NCBI GenBank assembly: GCA_020633675.1
Contig: JACKDE010000008.1
Span: forward strand, 1 to 64,000
Length of the DNA stretch: 64,000 nucleotides
Direction of reading: 5' to 3'
Source of the DNA: Deferribacteres bacterium
Lineage (GTDB): Bacteria > Zhuqueibacterota > Zhuqueibacteria > Zhuqueibacterales > Geothermadaptataceae
Shown here one piece after another: positions 25,850 to 34,224 of this stretch; positions within the stretch are counted from its first letter, which is position 1; each line of letters begins with the position of its first letter. Below the pieces are notes generated by a model. It was not told the DNA's origin, did not search any database, and worked only from the letters and a program-made list of their open reading frames with translations. A program made the position numbers and the translations under genes.

Positions 25850-26973
25850 TGCTCAGCCTCGGTTTGCCAAACGCGGCCCTCATGATTGATGTGCCAAAAG
25901 TGCTTGCCGTCTTTGTGAGCCAGGCGTGCTTCGAATTGTCCCCAACTGACATCAATTTCAGGTGGCCACCGATATTCCGAGAGCTGTTGGTCGTCCAGCT
26001 TCAAGTCAAGGATGTCGTCTGTAAACAGCCCATGCGATGCATGCCAGTTTTGCTGAGCGTAGTACAGCAATCGCAAACTCCACTTGGCGCGCTCAACGCC
26101 TTTGTGCTCAAATTGATCCATACCGTCACCAGCATTTTGATCAGAAAATTGCACATATCCCCACATTTCAGGATAGTGCATGTTAACCAGTCCCTGTGGT
26201 GACCACACCCAGTTGTCTTCCGCCAGTGGTTTGCCGGTTTGGGCATTTTTCACTTTCTCGTACTTGCCATCGATCACTTCTGTTTGCCATTCCACGCGCG
26301 AAAAGTTCACCCGCCATTGCGAATTGGATTGCGGTGGCGCGCCATTCGGAGCACATTCTTTTAAAATTTCCCAAGGGATTGCGATTTCAATACGCCAGCC
26401 ACGATCCCGGTCGCCAGGTTGGTTTATCGTTCCATCGATGGTTGTGGCGGTTTTCAAACCCTGAATGTCCCAGGCATGCAAAGCCGGCCCGCCATCGCGG
26501 TAGGGCTTTACGATGAACAAATCCCATTCTGTGCTGAATGCATTCACTTCCAGCTCATAGTATTGATGTGTATCCCCATCAGGGTCGATGAATACCTCGA
26601 AATCGTTGTCGTAGAAGATGATGGAATCCCGTTTTTTGAGGGTAGCCCAAACATCCGGCTCTTCCATTTCACCGGCAATATAGAAATAGTGATCGTCCCA
26701 CAACATTTTCGCGCGTGTATGGAAACGCGGCTTCGGCTTGGCATTGCCCTCAATATCGATAAACTCATCTGTCCATTGCACGTTTTGCCAGGCGGTTTCG
26801 TCGAGTTTGCCATCGATGGCGAGTGGCTCGGGAGATCGATAGCAGACATAATTCTTTGGTGCAAATTTAATGGCGGGTATTGGCAAAGCCGACGCGCCTT
26901 GCTGCGCCAAGGTCGTGCTTGATATAACCGGCACGACGAGCAATATGAGAAAGAGATAGGTTGTTTTGTTCAT
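25846..26973 (-). CDS. Exported CBM9-like carbohydrate-binding protein
   Basis: A 375-residue protein. The ATG at 26973 follows GGAG and starts a signal peptide (YLFLILLVVPVISSTTLA); an upstream in-frame start at 27039 is not supported. Residues about 45-250 show the CBM9-like pattern: LAIDGKLDETAWQNVQWTDE, FYIAGEMEEPDVWA, YDNDFEVFIDPDGDTHQYYE and WRIEIAIPWEIL. These domains bind carbohydrate ends or act as periplasmic or surface accessory modules. The rest is unassigned. The gene is convergent with the 5'-nucleotidase; the two stop codons overlap by four bases, leaving no terminator between them. Confidence 0.85.
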   Translation of the reverse strand: MNKTTYLFLILLVVPVISSTTLAQQGASALPIPAIKFAPKNYVCYRSPEPLAIDGKLDETAWQNVQWTDEFIDIEGNAKPKPRFHTRAKMLWDDHYFYIAGEMEEPDVWATLKKRDSIIFYDNDFEVFIDPDGDTHQYYELEVNAFSTEWDLFIVKPYRDGGPALHAWDIQGLKTATTIDGTINQPGDRDRGWRIEIAIPWEILKECAPNGAPPQSNSQWRVNFSRVEWQTEVIDGKYEKVKNAQTGKPLAEDNWVWSPQGLVNMHYPEMWGYVQFSDQNAGDGMDQFEHKGVERAKWSLRLLYYAQQNWHASHGLFTDDILDLKLDDQQLSEYRWPPEIDVSWGQFEARLAHKDGKHFWHINHEGRVWQTEAEH

Positions 26974-27092
26974 GCCTGCTCCTGCAGATAAAAGTTTGGG
27001 ACGAGATTTTTTGAAGGAAAGTGTAAAAAAACGAAGCAAGCATTGAAAGTGAATTTGAACTAGTTACTGCAAATGGGCACTGAAGAAATTCA

Positions 27093-27132
27093 AAAAAAAG
27101 CTAACACAGCTCGGGCACCGCATTAGCTTTTT
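27093..27132 (-). terminator. Rho-independent terminator for the gene ending at 27164
   Basis: Read on the minus strand, AAAAAGCTAA pairs with TTAGCTTTTTTT around an 18-base loop, and a T run ends the element. It lies about 30 bases after the stop of the two-TM protein gene. Confidence 0.75.
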
Positions 27133-27163
27133 ATGTGCATCCACAAGAAAAATGTGTAAAATT

Positions 27164-27919
27164 TTATGCTTTTTGTTCTATTTCGCAGATGCTGATGATC
27201 ACTTTGTCGCTGCCAAAGAGTACAGCATATATGCGGTCAATTTTGAGCTGATAACGCTTGTTTTTGTATTCAAATTCTGCAGTAGCGCCGGTTTTTTCTA
27301 CCTGAAGGTGCAATACGGTCTCCGGAGATTTGCGTTCCATCTGCGTTTGCAGTGCATCATAACTCAGCTCGCCAGATTTGGGCCATTCCACTTCATCACC
27401 GATGACAATATAAACATCGAACGGACGGCGGTAGTGAATTTGGTCAATCGAGATGAATACGCGCCCTTCAAAATGTGAATGTTTGAGTCGGCGGGTGCTG
27501 TTTTCTGCTAAACCAAAGCGCTCGACGAGCTGACAGTTGTTGTTGACATTTGGCGCTGGTTTTTGAGCAAAATCACTCGCTGTTGGCAAAATGCCCGCAA
27601 ATTGCAACTCTGCATTAGCCGCCTGCTCGCCTGGCAGCTCGCCTGATGTTTGTTCCTGGTCGATGACCTGCTCTGGCGTTTCCGGTGTGAAAATACTCGG
27701 CGAAAAGACAGTGAAAAACTCGATGTAGAGCGATACCAGTGTGGGCAAAAACAGCACGAAGCCAAAGATGCCAAGCAGGGTACGCTGCCGTGTGGTTTTG
27801 AGACGGATATTGCGGGGGATAAATTGGCCGACAATCGATACGGTGATCAAATAAACGCCGATCAATCCCAGAAACATGGCGGGTCCCAGTGTTTCCAGAA
27901 TAGCGGTGAGAACTTCCAT
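27164..27919 (-). CDS. Two-TM protein with extramembrane beta domain, unknown function
   Basis: A 251-residue protein with AGGAG upstream of its ATG. Two N-terminal transmembrane helices (FLGLIGVYLITVSIVGQF and LLGIFGFVLFLPTLVSLYIE) are followed by a Glu/Gln-rich linker and a domain of about 120 residues with several beta strands (FEGRVFISIDQIHYRRPFDV, TAEFEYKNKRYQLKIDRIYA). No family is recognised. It has its own terminator and about 190 bases upstream of its neighbour, so it is probably monocistronic. A sensor-like or accessory membrane role is possible, but nothing in the sequence identifies one. Confidence 0.75.
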   Translation of the reverse strand: MEVLTAILETLGPAMFLGLIGVYLITVSIVGQFIPRNIRLKTTRQRTLLGIFGFVLFLPTLVSLYIEFFTVFSPSIFTPETPEQVIDQEQTSGELPGEQAANAELQFAGILPTASDFAQKPAPNVNNNCQLVERFGLAENSTRRLKHSHFEGRVFISIDQIHYRRPFDVYIVIGDEVEWPKSGELSYDALQTQMERKSPETVLHLQVEKTGATAEFEYKNKRYQLKIDRIYAVLFGSDKVIISICEIEQKA

Positions 27920-28107
27920 TGTTATTTCTCCTGAATCCTTCAGTCTGAAACTTCCTGTTGTTTACAATCTATTAGACGCACTGACACGGCAATTTTCTCC
28001 ATTTATTTTTTGCGTGACGGAAAATTTACATTTTGCAGAGCGGGATGATGTGATGAATCGGGACGAAAGGTGTGCTGGGGAAAAAGTGATAGTGGCAAGT
28101 CTCATAC

Positions 28108-28143
28108 AAAAAAAGGCAGGCGTTTTTTGCACAACCTGCCCTT
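28108..28143 (-). terminator. Rho-independent terminator after M4 peptidase
   Basis: On the minus strand GGGCAGG pairs with CCTGCC across a 14-base loop, followed by seven T residues. It sits about 45 bases after the M4 peptidase stop codon. Confidence 0.8.
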
Positions 28144-28188
28144 CTTTAACACTTTAGAAAGCTGCGAGCGCAACGCTGATTGCACGCA

Positions 28189-30498
28189 TCATTTCAGCAG
28201 AACCATCTGGCGCCTTTGTGCAAAGGTACCGGCATGCAATTCGTAGAAATAGATGCCACTGCTCACCCGTAAGCCAGATTCATTTGTTGCGTCCCAAACA
28301 ATTGTATGTTGCGCAGCTGCCTGCTCGCCATTGACCAGGGTTTTGACCAGCCGTCCGCGAAGGTCATAAATATTGAGAGTGACATTCGATGCTTCCGCGA
28401 GTTTGTAGCTGATCGTGGTCGACGGATTGAATGGATTCGGATAGTTTTGCTCCAAGCCGAATTCCTCGGGCACCGAGCTTGCCAGGCCAAAAGCTCCGCC
28501 GCCGCTGTTGTAATAGTAGCCATCGATGTCAAAGCCGTAGTCATTAATGCGGACATCGGCAACAAGCTCAACCGTGATCGTCTCGCCGACGACTGCGGCA
28601 GAGACAAAATCGCCAAGACTGCCGCTATATGATGCGACAGTTGCGCCATTGCCATCTTTGATCGAAACAAAGTCCCAGCCCTGCTCGGTTGCAAAATTGG
28701 TGAAGCTAACTTTCATACCGGTCGCGCCGGGATGGGTAATCGTATGCGTATAGGTTTTTCTCTGTTTGTAGGGATGCGGTGTCGAGTAGCTGTGTGACAC
28801 AAAGGTACCCGTCCAATCTGGCGGAGGCGGCCCGGAGCCGGCAACACCTACTGCGTCCCATGCATCGTTTACTGTTTGCACTTCTGATGAATTTGCGCCA
28901 TAGATGTCCTCTGCCGCAGCAACTGTTGCTGTACGTGCACCATCGAAATCGGTGGAGGCAGTCATATAATTCGCCAATGCAGCGTACCAAATAGCACCAG
29001 TTTTCGTGCGGCCAATGCCAGTCACGGAATCGCCATATTTCCCACTGCCGCCTTGTGACATCAAATAGGCAGCAAAGTTTGGAATGCCGCTATTGGTGTG
29101 CACGCCACCATTGTCGCCGCTGGTGTTGTAATAATCGTCCATGTGGTTGGGTTGACCCGCTGAACCCGGATTGGACATCGAGCGCAGATATCCGGGGCTA
29201 GCAAGCCAGCTGTCTTCACCGATTGTGAAATCATCGGTATCGATCAACATGGCAAAAATATCCGAAACCGATTCGTTCAAGGCACCTGATTGGTTTTGAT
29301 AAATCAGATCGGCGGTGTATTGGGTCACGCCGTGGGTCAATTCGTGCGCAACAACATCGAGATCGACCAGCGCTGTGGCAGTCGAGCCATCGCCGTCGCC
29401 ATACAGCATTTGCGCGCCATTCCAGTAGGCATTGACCAGATTTCTTTTATAGTGCACGGAAGAGTTGATCCGCAAGCCATTGCCATCCACACTGTTTCTG
29501 CCATGATTGCTTTGGTAATAATCATAGGTTACCGCAGCACCCCAGTGCGCATCGACACCAGCTGAGGCAGGATCATTTGCCGTGCCATCACCCCAGACAT
29601 TGTCCGAATCGGTAAACATGGAGCCAGGCAATTGCCGGTCGCCTCTGCCATTGTTATCATATGTCCACAGATTGCGTGGATTGTCTTTCATCTCAAAGTT
29701 TGCGCCTTGAGAATTGGTATTGATCGAAACCGAACCTCTGTAGAGGCTGTTGCCGGTGCCGACCGCATCGCTGGTTTTGATGTCGTTATATTTGTTCAGA
29801 ATTTCGCCGGTTTTGGCATCCACAAAGTAGATCCAGTTCGCAGTGATCGGTTCTTCGGTGGCGATCATCGTTTTGTAAGCGACACGATATGCTTTTTCGT
29901 GCTGTACAATGGTCAGTTCAGCTTCTGGTCGCCAACTCATGCCTTCAGGAAGCGCTTTTTCATAGTCTGTTTCCCAGCGATAAACCGCGTCACCGATATT
30001 TGATTTTGCTGTTTCGATTGCAGTTCCCGGTGCAAGACGCGCAGTTACATCGGCAATTTCAAGCTGTGGCATGAATTCACCATTGACGGCATAGATTTCA
30101 TTGTTTTTGTTGATATGTACAATCATTTCGCTGCCAAACACAGGAATTCCTTGAACCATTTGGCGCATTTTTACATGCGTCATGCCGAGATTATCAACAT
30201 GAATGTTCTTAAGCGACAATTCTTCGCTTGCTTTGGAGATTTTAAAGAGCTCTTTATATTCTTCAAAAAATTCGATTGCTGAGGTTTCAGGCGATTGTGG
30301 CGATTGGGTTTTAACACGGAAGGTGGCGAAACGTGGAATATTGGTTTTGGAGCTGAACACCAGTTGCAACGGCGTTTTGGATGCTTGCTGCAATTTAGCA
30401 GCAGATGCTTTTTGTGTCACTCCCTGCGGGTAGCCCGCTAAAACTGACGACGACGCAAACACGAAAACTAACAGGATCAAGAGCATGGATTTTTTCAT
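28189..30498 (-). CDS. Secreted M4 (thermolysin-like) metalloprotease with T9SS-type tail
   Basis: A 769-residue preproenzyme. A signal peptide is followed by an FTP/PepSY propeptide (about 50-230), which inhibits and folds the enzyme. The catalytic domain has zinc ligands and catalytic Glu in VVAHELTHGVTQYT and the third ligand in GALNESVSDIFAML; the later GGVHTNSGIPNFA holds the M4 transition-state histidine region. After about residue 560 comes a CUB/P-domain-like beta domain (WDFVSIKDGNGATVASYSG). The C-terminus is a T9SS-type sorting domain (NYPNPFNPSTTISY) ending RRQMVLLK. It is predicted to be exported across the outer membrane, giving extracellular proteolysis. The long AT-rich region upstream should contain its promoter. 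Confidence 0.95.
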   Translation of the reverse strand: MKKSMLLILLVFVFASSSVLAGYPQGVTQKASAAKLQQASKTPLQLVFSSKTNIPRFATFRVKTQSPQSPETSAIEFFEEYKELFKISKASEELSLKNIHVDNLGMTHVKMRQMVQGIPVFGSEMIVHINKNNEIYAVNGEFMPQLEIADVTARLAPGTAIETAKSNIGDAVYRWETDYEKALPEGMSWRPEAELTIVQHEKAYRVAYKTMIATEEPITANWIYFVDAKTGEILNKYNDIKTSDAVGTGNSLYRGSVSINTNSQGANFEMKDNPRNLWTYDNNGRGDRQLPGSMFTDSDNVWGDGTANDPASAGVDAHWGAAVTYDYYQSNHGRNSVDGNGLRINSSVHYKRNLVNAYWNGAQMLYGDGDGSTATALVDLDVVAHELTHGVTQYTADLIYQNQSGALNESVSDIFAMLIDTDDFTIGEDSWLASPGYLRSMSNPGSAGQPNHMDDYYNTSGDNGGVHTNSGIPNFAAYLMSQGGSGKYGDSVTGIGRTKTGAIWYAALANYMTASTDFDGARTATVAAAEDIYGANSSEVQTVNDAWDAVGVAGSGPPPPDWTGTFVSHSYSTPHPYKQRKTYTHTITHPGATGMKVSFTNFATEQGWDFVSIKDGNGATVASYSGSLGDFVSAAVVGETITVELVADVRINDYGFDIDGYYYNSGGGAFGLASSVPEEFGLEQNYPNPFNPSTTISYKLAEASNVTLNIYDLRGRLVKTLVNGEQAAAQHTIVWDATNESGLRVSSGIYFYELHAGTFAQRRQMVLLK

Positions 30499-30919
30499 TC
30501 TGACTCCCTGAAATAGTGTGTTCCAATGACGAGATGACTTCCCCCATGAGCATAATATCCCCGCAGAGTTGATGCACCACCTCCATTCTGTTCTGTATTA
30601 TAAATTTAGTTGATTAAAATGATGCCGAAAAATAATCAAAGCTGTTACTTTTGCAAGAACTTTATTTCCAAAAATAAAATTTTTACTAAAATTTAGCAAA
30701 AAATATAAAGTATCCGGCAAGGTGACTTTATTTGCAAAAAATCATCTGACTGCTAAATGACGACGATTGAGGAAAATTTTCCCGTGGAATGGTGGATCAT
30801 AACCTGGGTAGGATAGGAGTCTATAAGGAATGACGAAAGCGCAGGCTGGTTGTTCATCGAAGCCATGTTCAGCGTCACTCGCAGCCTGCACAACCTGGGG
30901 AAAGGATTCGAAAAGCGAT
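30499..30919. other. AT-rich intergenic region
   Basis: About 420 bases between the M4 peptidase start and the end of the small membrane protein gene, both on the minus strand. The stretch 30600-30780 is very AT rich and should contain the M4 peptidase promoter. I see no clear hairpin or RNA. A plus-strand frame from 30830 is rejected because it is an antisense shadow of the membrane protein gene. Confidence 0.4.
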
Positions 30920-31192
30920 TTAGGCTCGCAAAATCAGCACGATGCCAATCACAATCAAAATGACTGGCAGAAATGCAGCAAGAATGGCGAGTGGCGCGAG
31001 CAATATCCCCAAGAGCCCGGCAAAGATACCGAACGGAATAAGCAGCAGGACTCCAAAAACAGCTGCAAGCAAAAAGGCTAAGATCTTAAATGGAAGGGCA
31101 ATGGCAAAAATGGCTACTTCGAAAAAGAAGGCAAAAACTTTCAAAAACAGCAGGGTAAGGGCAGCGATAAAAAGAATGGCGAACAGTTCCAC
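30920..31192 (-). CDS. Small integral membrane protein, unknown function
   Basis: A 90-residue, almost wholly hydrophobic protein with three or four transmembrane helices and no charged residues in the core (FAFFFEVAIFAIALPFKILA, VILIVIGIVLIL). The GTG start is well supported by AGGAGG seven bases upstream. There is no recognised family or motif. It lies alone between the ArsS gene and the M4 peptidase gene, on the same strand as both, with a 107-base gap from the ArsS stop. Because of its composition, the opposite-strand frame that overlaps it reads as an unlikely Gln/Asn/Lys-rich peptide. Confidence 0.72.
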   Translation of the reverse strand: MELFAILFIAALTLLFLKVFAFFFEVAIFAIALPFKILAFLLAAVFGVLLLIPFGIFAGLLGILLAPLAILAAFLPVILIVIGIVLILRA

Positions 31193-31299
31193 AGCGAAAC
31201 CTCCTCAAGATTGACATTTCAACTGAATTACGCCAGCATGATTTGAAAGTTTCAGTCAGCATAGCGCGAAATCTACCTCCTAAAGCCAAATTCTTGTCA

Positions 31300-32325
31300 T
31301 CAGGTCGTCGTACCACCACAACTGCTGCCAGCTCCTGCTGTACATCCAAAGCAATGTGCGCCGAATTTGATCCTGCGATTGCTGAGCTTACTAAAATTGA
31401 AATTGAATACCGTTTTCGCGTCCGGCGCCTCGATCTGCAGGTCCATCATTTGATTGAAATCGCAATCATAAATTTTGCCGTCATATCCCACGCTGATGAG
31501 TGAACGGCACATGATGCCCTCTGCAGCACAAGGATTGAATGCGCCGATCAGTTTTTCCATATAATCGTCGTAGGTACCGATGCGTTTGAGCTGACTTTTG
31601 AAACGGTGAATCGGCATGTTCGTCATGGTAAATAAGTTGTTGAAAACAATGCCGAACTTCTCCAAGAGCTCCTTTTTAAAGTCGCGCTCAAGGCTTTCCT
31701 GTGAAGCAGGCAAAAATGCGCCGGCCGGATTGTACACGAGATTGAGCAGCAAACCGCTTTCGGCTTTGCCATAGCCTTGCTCGTTAAGCAATTGCAGGCT
31801 TTCGATGCTTTTTGCAAAAACGCCGCGCCCTCTTTGCTTGTCGGTAAAATATTCCTGATAGTAGGGCAGCGAGGAAATGACTTCTACACGGTTTTCTTTA
31901 AAAAATTCCGGCAGGTAGACTTTGCTTTCGCCTGTCACCGGGTGGCCATCCAACGTGACGGTCAGATTGTGGCGCACCATGACATGTTTTCCCAGCTTTT
32001 TGGCTTCGGTAACAAAATAGTCAAAATGAGGATTGAGTTCGGGAGCCCCACCGGTAAGGTCGATATTTCGAATTGCATTGTGTTGCGCTAAAATCAACAA
32101 GCATTGCTCAACCGTTTCCAGCGACATCTGCTCTGTGCGTTTTGGCGAGGCATCGACATGGCAGTGCAGGCAGGCCTGGTTGCACATTTTTGTGATATTG
32201 ACTTGCAGCGTATCGATGGTCAGTGGCGATAAATCAAGATTAGCTTGCTCCGCTTTTGCTTCGAAATTGTCAAACTCATCAACATCTTCAATTTCTGCGA
32301 AGCTGTCAGCCTGCAAAGTCGTCAT
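31300..32325 (-). CDS. arsS: Arsenosugar-type radical SAM enzyme ArsS
   Basis: A 341-residue radical SAM protein. The [4Fe-4S] cluster motif is C48xxxC52xxC55 in KMCNQACLHCH, followed by the glycine-rich LTGGAPELNPHF. The C-terminal domain has extra cysteines (NPCAAEGIMCRSLISVGYDG, KIYDCDFNQMMDLQ) and ends with the signature HCFGCTAGAGSSCGG. This arrangement matches the ArsS family, which attaches an AdoMet-derived 5'-deoxyadenosyl group to methylated arsenic in arsenosugar synthesis. Related enzymes act on other substrates, so arsenic is not proven; no ArsM-type arsenite methyltransferase is adjacent. The neighbouring AhpD-like gene, 32 bases upstream, is the usual partner. Confidence 0.88.
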   Translation of the reverse strand: MTTLQADSFAEIEDVDEFDNFEAKAEQANLDLSPLTIDTLQVNITKMCNQACLHCHVDASPKRTEQMSLETVEQCLLILAQHNAIRNIDLTGGAPELNPHFDYFVTEAKKLGKHVMVRHNLTVTLDGHPVTGESKVYLPEFFKENRVEVISSLPYYQEYFTDKQRGRGVFAKSIESLQLLNEQGYGKAESGLLLNLVYNPAGAFLPASQESLERDFKKELLEKFGIVFNNLFTMTNMPIHRFKSQLKRIGTYDDYMEKLIGAFNPCAAEGIMCRSLISVGYDGKIYDCDFNQMMDLQIEAPDAKTVFNFNFSKLSNRRIKFGAHCFGCTAGAGSSCGGTTT

Positions 32326-32357
32326 AAAATACTCCGTTTGGTGTTCAGAAAAAAATA

Positions 32358-32690
32358 TTAAGCGCCGTGACGGTCGAGCACATTATTCATTTGCACCCCA
32401 TGCACCAGCGTGATGCCTGCTTCCATGGCAGCAGCCACGTGCACGGCTTCGGTCATCTGGTCGGGATTGGCGCCGGTTTCGAGACATTGGGTCGTATATG
32501 CATCGATGCAATAGGGGCAATTTTTGGAATGCGCGACTGCCAATGCGATCAGCGCCTTTTCTCGTTTGGTCAACGCGCCATCTTCGCCGGTGACTTTATT
32601 GTAGTATTCAAAAAACTTGTCCATCAACTCCTTTCTGAATCTTCCCACCTCTGCAAATTTTTTGAGATCATTCGACTCGTAGTAGTTCAT
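32358..32690 (-). CDS. AhpD-like arsenosugar-associated peroxidase-family protein
   Basis: A 110-residue carboxymuconolactone decarboxylase/AhpD-type protein. The redox pair is C58PYC61 within HSKNCPYCIDAYTTQC, on an all-helical fold (EALIAL-type helix before it, MTEAVHVAAAMEAGITLVHG after). The histidine that follows the CxxC in true AhpD is absent, as in the subfamily found beside arsS. It starts at an ATG preceded by AGGAG. Together with arsS it forms a two-gene operon; its chemical role in that pathway is not established. A thiol-peroxidase or disulfide role is the family-level expectation. Confidence 0.85.
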   Translation of the reverse strand: MNYYESNDLKKFAEVGRFRKELMDKFFEYYNKVTGEDGALTKREKALIALAVAHSKNCPYCIDAYTTQCLETGANPDQMTEAVHVAAAMEAGITLVHGVQMNNVLDRHGA

Positions 32691-32935
32691 CCTGTGGCTC
32701 CTAATGCTTGTTTTTATTCTGTTTCAAAATAGGCAAAAATCCAGCAGCCTGTTGATACTTTGAACAATAGTATAAACATCAAACACGGATTTGGCAATAA
32801 GCATTCCTTTATTCTGCCGATTTTTTCATTTCATTCTTAAACAGTTGTATTTTGCCTGCGAACTTTTATCTTGCGTCAAATAAAAGTGGGGTGAATTGAG
32901 TCGGTTATCGGCGATATTTTTTAAGGTTAACAGAA

Positions 32936-34189
32936 ATGAAAAGCAAGAAAGTCGTTTTAGCGTATTCCGGCGGATTGGATACATCAATCATTATTCCCTG
33001 GCTCAAGGAAAATTATGGCTGTGAAGTCATTGCAATGGCTGCGAATCTCGGCCAGGGCGAGGAGCTGGTCGGGCTTGAAGAGAAAGCGCTCAGAACCGGC
33101 GCCAGCGCTTGTTTTGTGGAAGATTTGCGACAGGAATTTGTCGAAGAATTTCTTTTTCCGATGCTGAAATCCGGGGCCGTTTATGAAGGCAAATATCTGC
33201 TCGGCACATCGATCGCGCGACCGCTGATCGCACAGCGCCAGGTTGAGATCGCCGAGCGCGAAGGAGCCGATGCGGTGGCGCACGGTTGCACCGGTAAAGG
33301 CAACGATCAGGTGCGCTTTGAGCTGACATACAAAGCACTCAATCCGAAGCTGACTGTCATCGCACCATGGCGGGAGTGGTCGATCCGTTCACGCGAAGAT
33401 GCGATCAACTATGCGGAAAGTCGCAATATACCGATTACCGCCAAGCGTGATAAGCCCTATAGCCATGACGATAACCTGTGGCATCGGTCATCTGAAGGCG
33501 GTGTGCTAGAAAATCCGTGGAACGAGGCGCCGGAAGAAATTTATAAATTGACTGTTTCGCCAGAGCAGGCGCCGGATAAACCAACCGAAGTAACAATCGA
33601 TTTTGAAAAGGGCGAACCGGTAGCGCTCAACGGCCAGGCCATGTCGGGCATTGATTTGGTGACGACCCTCAACAAGCTGGGTGGCGAGAATGCAGTCGGC
33701 AGGATCGATTTGGTCGAAAACAGGCTGGTGGGAATCAAATCGCGTGGCGTATATGAAACGCCGGGCGGTACCATTTTGTATGCAGCCCACCGCGAGCTTG
33801 AAAGCCTCGTGTTGACCGGCGGTCTGCTGCGCTTCAAAGATACCATCGCGCCAAAGTATGCCGAGCTGATCTACAACGGCGCCTGGTTTACCCCGCTGCG
33901 CGAAAGTCTCGATGCGTTCATTGAGCATACGCAGGAGAAAGTGACCGGCTCGGTGCGCCTGAAGCTCTATAAGGGCAATTGCATGGTGCTGGGACGCAAG
34001 TCGCCGTACTCACTGTACCGTGAAGATTATGCGACATTTGGCGAAGATGATGTCTACAATCAGAAAGATGCTGAGGGCTTCATTAATCTCTACGGCCTGC
34101 CGGTGAAAGTGAAGGCCATGATCGAGATCGACGGCACCGGCAAAAGTTCATATAGTCGGCCCGATTACAGCAAATTCAAACGTGATTAG
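32936..34189 (+). CDS. argG: Argininosuccinate synthase
   Basis: A full-length 417-residue enzyme that condenses citrulline and aspartate with ATP to form argininosuccinate. The N-terminal ATP-pyrophosphatase P-loop is VLAYSGGLDTSIIIPWL, and downstream are the family segments GTSIARPLIA, HGCTGKGNDQVRFE and LWHRSSEGGVLENPW. The C-terminal half has the usual substrate-binding region (RGVYETPGGTILYAAHRELE) and a tetramerisation tail. It lies 35 bases upstream of argH on the same strand, the classic last two steps of arginine synthesis. About 245 bases upstream are free for a promoter. Confidence 0.97.
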   Translation: MKSKKVVLAYSGGLDTSIIIPWLKENYGCEVIAMAANLGQGEELVGLEEKALRTGASACFVEDLRQEFVEEFLFPMLKSGAVYEGKYLLGTSIARPLIAQRQVEIAEREGADAVAHGCTGKGNDQVRFELTYKALNPKLTVIAPWREWSIRSREDAINYAESRNIPITAKRDKPYSHDDNLWHRSSEGGVLENPWNEAPEEIYKLTVSPEQAPDKPTEVTIDFEKGEPVALNGQAMSGIDLVTTLNKLGGENAVGRIDLVENRLVGIKSRGVYETPGGTILYAAHRELESLVLTGGLLRFKDTIAPKYAELIYNGAWFTPLRESLDAFIEHTQEKVTGSVRLKLYKGNCMVLGRKSPYSLYREDYATFGEDDVYNQKDAEGFINLYGLPVKVKAMIEIDGTGKSSYSRPDYSKFKRD

Positions 34190-34224
34190 TGAAAAACTGA
34201 GCATTTGTACAGGACGCAAATCCA

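Noticed and set aside
30830..31081. Plus-strand 83-residue Asn/Gln/Lys-rich frame
   Set aside because: It overlaps the antisense strand of the small membrane protein gene at 30920-31192, which has an AGGAGG-GTG start and a coherent hydrophobic pattern; the plus frame looks like a shadow.
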